Below are positions 7,300 through 11,457 of a stretch of 11,457 bases of DNA, piece after piece. Numbering within the stretch: the first letter of the stretch is position 1; each line of letters starts with the position of its first letter. The notes below the pieces were generated by a model that was given only the letters and a program-made list of their open reading frames with translations, did no database searches and had not been told where the DNA came from. A program made the position numbers and the translations under genes. Source of the DNA: Planctomycetota bacterium (GTDB taxonomy: Bacteria; Planctomycetota; Planctomycetia; Pirellulales; Pirellulaceae); NCBI GenBank assembly GCA_024274855.1, contig JAJSAJ010001012.1:1-11457 (forward strand). The letters run 5' to 3'.

Positions 7300-7638
7300 C
7301 AACGCGCATCTGTCGGTGGCCAGCCGATTGACCAAACGCAGGCCTTGATCGTAACGTGGCCCACAACACGGGAGGGCGAAGCTGCTGCTGAACCGTAACG
7401 TCAACCAGCGTCGACACTTTTCACCGGCTCGGCGGGAGCCTCGCCCTCCCGTTGGCCCAGCTAACGATCACTGCCCCAAACGCACTATTTCACTGCGGGA
7501 CCTTCGACAATCTGAATAATCGTTCGTCTCTTCCCGAGCATCCCAGGGTACCCAGCCGGAACTTGAAGACGCTCCCTAAGGAAACGCCCAGGACCGTGCC
7601 GATTCTCCGCGTACACGCCCATCGCTGGAGAATGTTCT
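7300..7638. other. Intergenic region carrying a foldback element
   Basis: This 339-bp gap lies between the zinc-ribbon gene and the 55-aa microprotein gene. Positions 7341-7475 are a foldback element and 7332-7340 / 7476-7484 its flanking direct repeat. The remaining part, 7485-7638, should contain the microprotein's promoter, but no clear hexamers were recognised. Open frames crossing the region have no coding character. Confidence 0.6.
7332..7484. mobile_element. MITE-like foldback element (135 bp) with 9-bp target duplication
   Basis: A perfect 9-bp direct repeat CCAAACGCA lies at 7332-7340 and 7476-7484. The 135 bp between them (7341-7475) begin GGCCTTGATCGT and end, read on the other strand, GGCAGTGATCGT, so the inverted ends abut the direct repeats exactly. 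The arms stay similar for about 50 bp, with a perfect 12-bp core ACGGGAGGGCGA (7368-7379) matched by its reverse complement at 7441-7452. About 30 bp separate the arms. There is no coding capacity. From memory, sequences like CGGGAGGGCGAGGCTCCCGCCGAG are abundant between genes in Planctomycetota. The structure is that of a miniature inverted-repeat transposable element moved by an outside transposase. A local CGGGAG/CTCCCG hairpin (7433-7451) in the right arm could also act in RNA. Confidence 0.75.
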
Positions 7639-7806
7639 ATGGCATGCGATCCCCAACAACTTCACTCGCTGTTGGACGAACTCGACACACGACAAGATGA
7701 AGTCCTCGCCAAGCTGGACGATCTGAACGTCCGGATTGAGTCGATTTTGAAGCAGTGTGGCAAGGTCGATCCGTGGCTGAATGTCACGAATGCTCACGGC
7801 CAGTAG
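7639..7806 (+). CDS. 55-aa coiled-coil microprotein
   Basis: ATG at 7639 is preceded by GGAG (7627-7630), 8 nt upstream, and the frame ends at TAG 7804-7806. The protein begins MACDPQQLHSLLDELDTRQ. Residues 8, 12, 15, 19, 22, 26, 29, 33 and 36 are Leu, Leu, Leu, Gln, Val, Leu, Leu, Ile and Ile, a regular 4-3 heptad spacing over about 30 residues with Asp/Glu/Lys/Arg in between. This is a strong coiled-coil pattern that chance frames rarely show. It has no signal peptide or membrane helix, two cysteines (Cys3, Cys40) and a short tail with DPWLNVTNAHGQ. It is probably cytoplasmic and oligomeric or bound to a partner helix. It stands alone, convergent with the ABC1-kinase gene 147 bp away. No family was recognised; the function is unknown. 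Confidence 0.72.
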   Translation: MACDPQQLHSLLDELDTRQDEVLAKLDDLNVRIESILKQCGKVDPWLNVTNAHGQ

Positions 7807-7813
7807 GTCAACG

Positions 7814-7828
7814 GGCGGCGGAGCCGCC
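7814..7828 (+). terminator. GC hairpin just after the microprotein stop
   Basis: GGCGGC-GGA-GCCGCC forms a perfect 6-bp stem with a 3-nt loop, beginning 7 nt after the TAG of the 55-aa gene. No T-run follows, so it is not a classical intrinsic terminator, but it could protect or define the 3' end of that short transcript. Confidence 0.3.
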
Positions 7829-7953
7829 ACCCAAGTCCGAGCTGCCTCTCGGGGCTCTTTCGCCCGTTCTCGCTAGCCGCTCAACCTTGGCAACAACTCC
7901 ACGATCCTTGACGTTCGTAATACAGCGATATCAGGCCGGAGCGGCTTGCGCCA

Positions 7954-9642
7954 TCATTCACGGTGGTCAAGATGGCCGGACTTCCCGATCGAGCGCAGCA
8001 ATCGCAAGCCCAACAGAACCGCCACCAGACAGCCGGCCGCACCGAAAAGCGAGATTCGATGAAAGCCCAGAAACGTACCCATGGGGAATAGGACGGGGGG
8101 AACCTCCCGACTGAGCATCAGCGACGACCCCAGAAACAAAGCACTGGCCAGCATCCCGAGCACTAATCGGTTCACGGACGGCCCGAGGCCGCGATGATCC
8201 AAATGGACATCGAAGGTCCCGGACTGCACCTGCTCGAGAATATCGATCATCCGCTGCGGCAACTCTTCGAGCAACTGCTCGAACTCGAAACGGAGCCGTC
8301 GCAGTTTCCTCCACCTCCGAAGGGGCGATAAGCGTTGCAGCACCATCTTCCGGTGAAAGGGGCGAAGGACTTCCATTAGACTGAACTTGGGGCTGAGTAA
8401 ACGGACGGTTCCTTCGAGCGTGATCAACACCTTGATCAACATGGTCGCTTGGACCGGCAACGTAATCCGATAGCATCGGATAATCTCAGTCATATCGGTC
8501 AGGGCGCCGGCCAAATCGAATGACTCGAGTGGTTGCTCCGAGTAGACACCGACAAACTCAGCCACGTCGGACGAAAAAGCCGTTTGATCCAAATCGATGG
8601 GAAACGAGCCCACTCGTTTGATCAATGAAATCAGCATGGCCACATCATTTTGAACGATCGCCAGCAACATCTCCTCAATCGACTCGCGCAATCGTTCCTC
8701 GATACGTCCGACCATACCGAAGTCGAGCAGTCCGATCACATTTCCAGGAAGCAGCAGGATATTCCCCGGATGCGGATCTGCGTGGTAATATCCCCGGGCA
8801 AAGATCATTCGAAAATAGAGATTCGCCCCGCGTCGGGCTACTTCTTCCAGATCGAATCCGGCCGCCTGTAACTGGTCGCGATCCTGCAGCTTCACTCCGT
8901 CAATCCACTCCATCGTCAACACATGGGGCGTGCTAAGTTCGGTAAAGGGTCGTGGAATTCGAATCGTACTATCATCTTCAAAGAAGAGGGCAAATTGCTG
9001 AAGATTACGTTCTTCACGTCCAAAATCGAGTTCCCGACGCAACATACGCGCCATTTCGGCAACCGTTTGTTTGGGACGGTACTGAGCGAACTCGGGAATT
9101 CGTTCCGCCAGTAACGCCAATCCGGCAAGAACGTCCAGATCTTCACGCACCGTTTTCTCGATCCCCGCGCGTTGAATTTTGACAGCAACTTTTTCACCGG
9201 TCCGCAGCTGCCCCTGGTGAATCTGACCGATCGATGCCGATGCGACAGGAATCAGATCGAGTTGGGCGAACAGCTCCTCGGGCTGCTGTCCCAGTTCCGT
9301 CTCGATAATCTGGCGAACCGTTTCTGGAGGATCAGCCGGCACATCATCGCGCAATTGCGAGAGTTCTTGGGCCAAGGCCACGCCGGTCAGATCGGGACGT
9401 GTACTGAGAAGTTGTCCGAGCTTAATGAATGTGTGACCCAAGTCAGTCAGTGCCATCCGGATTCGCTGTTCCGGTGTCTGCTGAGCCAGCGCTTTGCCTT
9501 CTCGTCCCTTCAATTGTGTCTTGAACCGCTCGATGTTCAGGCGGCTAATCCAATCGGCCAAGCCGTACTTGCTGAGCACCGACAAGATTTCAGTCCAGCG
9601 TTTTACATTTCGGTAGATATGTGGAATCGTGCTGATTCGCAT
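7954..9642 (-). CDS. ABC1/AarF/UbiB family protein kinase-like protein (562 aa)
   Basis: The open frame reaches back to a GTG at 9660, but the ATG at 9642 has GGGGAG about 5 nt upstream, so I start there (MRISTIPHIYRNVKRW). All hallmarks of the atypical-kinase ABC1 family are present: the KxGQ motif in FIKLGQLLSTRPD (Lys74-Gln77), the Ala-rich loop VASASIGQIHQG (about 133-144), Lys155 in VAVKIQRAG, RRELDFGREERN (about 202-213), the catalytic-loop motif YYHADPHPGNILL with Asp289, and the metal-binding LLDFGMVGR with Asp307. Two C-terminal membrane helices lie at about 491-510 and 530-549, as in UbiB. Family members act on the inner membrane and support ubiquinone or other isoprenoid-lipid pathways through an ATPase activity. 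No ubi or men genes are adjacent, so the lipid involved is unknown. The lipoprotein gene lies 80 bp upstream on the same strand and might share a transcript. Confidence 0.95.
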   Translation of the reverse strand: MRISTIPHIYRNVKRWTEILSVLSKYGLADWISRLNIERFKTQLKGREGKALAQQTPEQRIRMALTDLGHTFIKLGQLLSTRPDLTGVALAQELSQLRDDVPADPPETVRQIIETELGQQPEELFAQLDLIPVASASIGQIHQGQLRTGEKVAVKIQRAGIEKTVREDLDVLAGLALLAERIPEFAQYRPKQTVAEMARMLRRELDFGREERNLQQFALFFEDDSTIRIPRPFTELSTPHVLTMEWIDGVKLQDRDQLQAAGFDLEEVARRGANLYFRMIFARGYYHADPHPGNILLLPGNVIGLLDFGMVGRIEERLRESIEEMLLAIVQNDVAMLISLIKRVGSFPIDLDQTAFSSDVAEFVGVYSEQPLESFDLAGALTDMTEIIRCYRITLPVQATMLIKVLITLEGTVRLLSPKFSLMEVLRPFHRKMVLQRLSPLRRWRKLRRLRFEFEQLLEELPQRMIDILEQVQSGTFDVHLDHRGLGPSVNRLVLGMLASALFLGSSLMLSREVPPVLFPMGTFLGFHRISLFGAAGCLVAVLLGLRLLRSIGKSGHLDHRE

Positions 9643-9722
9643 CGCCACTCCCCAATTCACGCACCGCGGTCACCGCACGGACATCCCCTCCGGCTCGCCG
9701 CAACCATGCCGTCCGACGCTTG

Positions 9723-10268
9723 TTAATGGTGATGGTGACCGGCATGCTCATGATGTTCGATCACTCCAGCAAACGGCTGATCATCGATTTTCAGCCGAAG
9801 CGTTGACGTCACACCTTTGCCGATCTTCAGTGCCGTCAGCAATGCCTTGTCCTGACGTGCGAAGCAGGGTGTTTTTGGTCTCCCATCGCTGGTTTCATCT
9901 GGTTGGAACGCGTAGTCGGTCGTGGCGCCACCGGTGATCGCGGTCGTGATCGTCACGTAAGTCACGGAAAGATTCGGCAGACACTGCATGTCGTTATCGA
10001 GCACGTAAAGGATGACCTTTCCGGTCGTGTCATCATGCAGCCATTCGACGTGATACCGATGCCCTGCCAGCTCGATCAAATGCCCTCCATGGGGCCCTTC
10101 CTGCTCGGCTTCATGGGCATGGTCGTGCTCGGAAGCGTCTGCCGACAGGGTCTTCTGCGTCGACCGGGTATCGCCTCGGTGCTCCGATTTCGTGGCATCG
10201 CAACCGGCCAACCAAAGTGCCAGGGCAAGACTGGCCGGCCACAATACCCAACTTACGTCTCCTCGCAT
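9723..10268 (-). CDS. His-rich lipoprotein, probable metal-binding (181 aa)
   Basis: ATG at 10268 has GAGGAG 8 nt upstream. The N-terminus has a hydrophobic stretch (LWPASLALALWLAGC) ending in a lipobox, LAGC with Cys23, so it is probably a lipid-anchored envelope protein. A His/Glu/Asp-rich stretch follows (about 48-63, HDHAHEAEQEGPHGGH). Next comes a beta-rich domain beginning HLIELAGHRYHVEWLHDD and VILYVLDND, and the C-terminus ends EHHEHAGHHHH. The GPHGGHLIEL...YHVEW...VxLYVLD pattern recalls small planctomycetal proteins often found with heavy-metal efflux genes; this is memory, not a search. Clustered His at both ends argues for Zn, Cu or Ni binding in the periplasm. No efflux genes are visible in this window. 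It precedes the ABC1 gene on the same strand. Confidence 0.85.
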   Translation of the reverse strand: MRGDVSWVLWPASLALALWLAGCDATKSEHRGDTRSTQKTLSADASEHDHAHEAEQEGPHGGHLIELAGHRYHVEWLHDDTTGKVILYVLDNDMQCLPNLSVTYVTITTAITGGATTDYAFQPDETSDGRPKTPCFARQDKALLTALKIGKGVTSTLRLKIDDQPFAGVIEHHEHAGHHHH

Positions 10269-10404
10269 TTCCGAAGCTCCTCACACATCCGTTAGCGACT
10301 ACCCATGAAATAAACCGTGGTTGAACCATCCAGCAGAAAAAACACGGGGTCACATACGAACTCCCGTTCGCACCACACCGGTCCGTTCGAAAACCGGCCG
10401 CATA

Positions 10405-11457
10405 TCAAAGCTCGTCAACCGCCGTCGTCAGCAATTCGACTTTGCAGTCACCTGCCAGAAGGAAAACGCGAAAGTGAATGGGTCCACCATCTTTCAAGGC
10501 ATTTCTCAACTCCTGGATCGTCTCGAGTTTCTGTGTTATGGCGGCAGCCTTCGCCAATTTCACCTCGGACATTTTAAGTTCCTGAAGTTTTGCTTTTCGT
10601 CGCGGATGCTGCCGCCCCAACTTCTGAACTTCGTCTCGCTTCTTCCTCGTTGCCGCGTTCTGCATGAGCTGGTTTTGAGTGATCACTCGATCAGCCATGA
10701 TCAGGCTTTTCTTCGTCAACGGTTCCGGCTTGGCATCCGAGATGAACTGAAAAAAAGCGGAGCACTTCAGCTGAAAACTACGTCGCCACGTCGGCACAAG
10801 CTCCAACTTGATGACTTGCTCGCTCGGATCCTTGCCCAGCGTAATCCAGACGGGAACCTGCCCCGGTGGCACCGGTTGACTCGGACTGACAACGTATCCT
10901 TCGGGGAAGGGGTCTTCCAATGACACAACCTGGAATCGCACGACCTTGGCATCCGGCGGATTCAAGACCTTAATCGATTTATCAACAGCCACTTTCCGGA
11001 GATTAACCAGCAAGGGATCAATGTGCTTCGACTCGCGAAGTACCAAGTCATGTTTGTTCGTTCCGCTTTGGAAGCGAAGCACGCAGTTCGCAAAATTTCC
11101 AGCTCGCGTTTCCTTGCCGGCAGCCGGATCCCAATAAAACGTCAGCTTACCACCATCGACCGCCAGCCTTGCCACGGTCTGTGGCGTGCTGTCCGGCGAA
11201 TCTGCAATTTGAATCCGCCAAGCATGCAAACCACGCTCACCTGACGGCAGAAGTCGAAAAGCGCCTTTACCAGGAATCGCGCCATCCGCGCCCAGCAAGA
11301 CCAGGTTCAGCGGTTCGTTTTTCTCCAATTGCAGCGAACCCAACTCCACCGACTCGCCCCCAGTCTCTTGTGCGTCACCAGGCAACGGCAAAGCGGTAAT
11401 TGCCGGTAAACGGCTTAGCGGGTTCCGTCGAGGCTTCGGTTTGGGTTTGGGTTTGGG
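10405..11457 (-). CDS. Unrecognised protein with Pro-Lys repeat and C-terminal coiled coil (5' end cut by window)
   Basis: The frame runs open from the window's right edge to TGA at 10407-10405, giving 350 residues; the true start lies outside. The visible part begins PKPKPKPKPRRNPLSRLPAI, a Pro-Lys repeat then a Pro/Leu linker. The only in-frame start-like codon near it is a TTG at 11391 with no Shine-Dalgarno, so I treat it as internal. The middle (about residues 35-150) alternates strands, with VELGSLQLEKNEPLNLVLLG, WRIQIADSP, GGKLTFYWDP and CVLRFQSG, suggesting a beta-sandwich. A segment with SPSQPVPPGQVPVW follows. The last 100 residues are Lys/Glu/Leu-rich helices (ATRKKRDEVQKLGR, LETIQELRNALKDGG) that look coiled coil, ending in a strand IHFRVFLLAGDCKVELL. 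I recall similar hypothetical proteins in Planctomycetota but cannot name the family. The Pro-Lys linker suggests an envelope-spanning or extended protein, possibly with an upstream membrane segment. Confidence 0.82.
   Translation of the reverse strand, partial: PKPKPKPKPRRNPLSRLPAITALPLPGDAQETGGESVELGSLQLEKNEPLNLVLLGADGAIPGKGAFRLLPSGERGLHAWRIQIADSPDSTPQTVARLAVDGGKLTFYWDPAAGKETRAGNFANCVLRFQSGTNKHDLVLRESKHIDPLLVNLRKVAVDKSIKVLNPPDAKVVRFQVVSLEDPFPEGYVVSPSQPVPPGQVPVWITLGKDPSEQVIKLELVPTWRRSFQLKCSAFFQFISDAKPEPLTKKSLIMADRVITQNQLMQNAATRKKRDEVQKLGRQHPRRKAKLQELKMSEVKLAKAAAITQKLETIQELRNALKDGGPIHFRVFLLAGDCKVELLTTAVDEL

Noticed and set aside
11437..11457. Telomere-like TTTGGG repeat as a chromosome end
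   Set aside because: It reads in frame as Pro-Lys codons of the adjacent gene and simply meets the window edge.
1..11457. A defence, phage or biosynthetic system
   Set aside because: The HD protein, the hydrolase and the ABC1 kinase might suggest one, but they lie on different strands with gaps and no partner genes such as nucleases, toxins, reverse transcriptases or cyclases. The layout reads as ordinary chromosome.

Overview
The window looks like a piece of a Planctomycetota chromosome, probably from the Pirellulales or a relative. This is inferred from gene style, not from a marker gene. The signs are an N-terminal CxxC...CxxC zinc ribbon fused to a Pro-rich linker and one membrane helix, a secreted 'LLPSTTKGF' protein, a secreted helical-repeat/alpha-beta hydrolase, and a His-rich lipoprotein with a GPHGGHLIEL motif. 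Moderate-to-high GC and wide intergenic spaces also fit. No rRNA, tRNA, CRISPR array or intact transposase gene was seen.

Layout. 1-944 (minus) is the first 314 residues of a SAMHD1/YwfO-type HD phosphohydrolase (COG1078 type), cut by the window start. After a 314-bp divergent gap, 1259-3190 (plus) encodes a 643-aa secreted protein of unknown function. It runs tail to tail into 3233-5614 (minus), a 793-aa secreted alpha/beta hydrolase with a complete Ser-Asp-His triad. The gap 5615-6142 holds a 78-bp inverted-repeat element of REPIN type. Then 6143-6394 (small two-helix membrane protein) and 6442-7299 (zinc-ribbon/one-helix/carboxypeptidase-regulatory-like protein) form a probable two-gene plus-strand operon. 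The gap 7300-7638 carries a 135-bp foldback element (7341-7475) flanked by a perfect 9-bp direct repeat, so it looks like an inserted MITE with its target duplication. A well-supported 55-aa coiled-coil microprotein follows at 7639-7806. On the minus strand come an ABC1/AarF/UbiB kinase-like protein (7954-9642), a His-rich lipoprotein (9723-10268) and the C-terminal 350 residues of an unrecognised protein with a Pro-Lys repeat and a C-terminal coiled coil (10405-11457, cut by the window end).

How it fits together. I do not see one coherent pathway. The genes are mostly single transcription units with separate roles: nucleotide metabolism (HD), envelope or periplasm (the 643-aa protein, the hydrolase, the lipoprotein, the membrane pair) and quinone- or lipid-linked kinase function (ABC1). 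The least explained items are the two non-autonomous palindromic elements and the 55-aa microprotein. Several starts were re-chosen from Shine-Dalgarno matches; GAGGA-type sites 8 nt before the start recur in this window.
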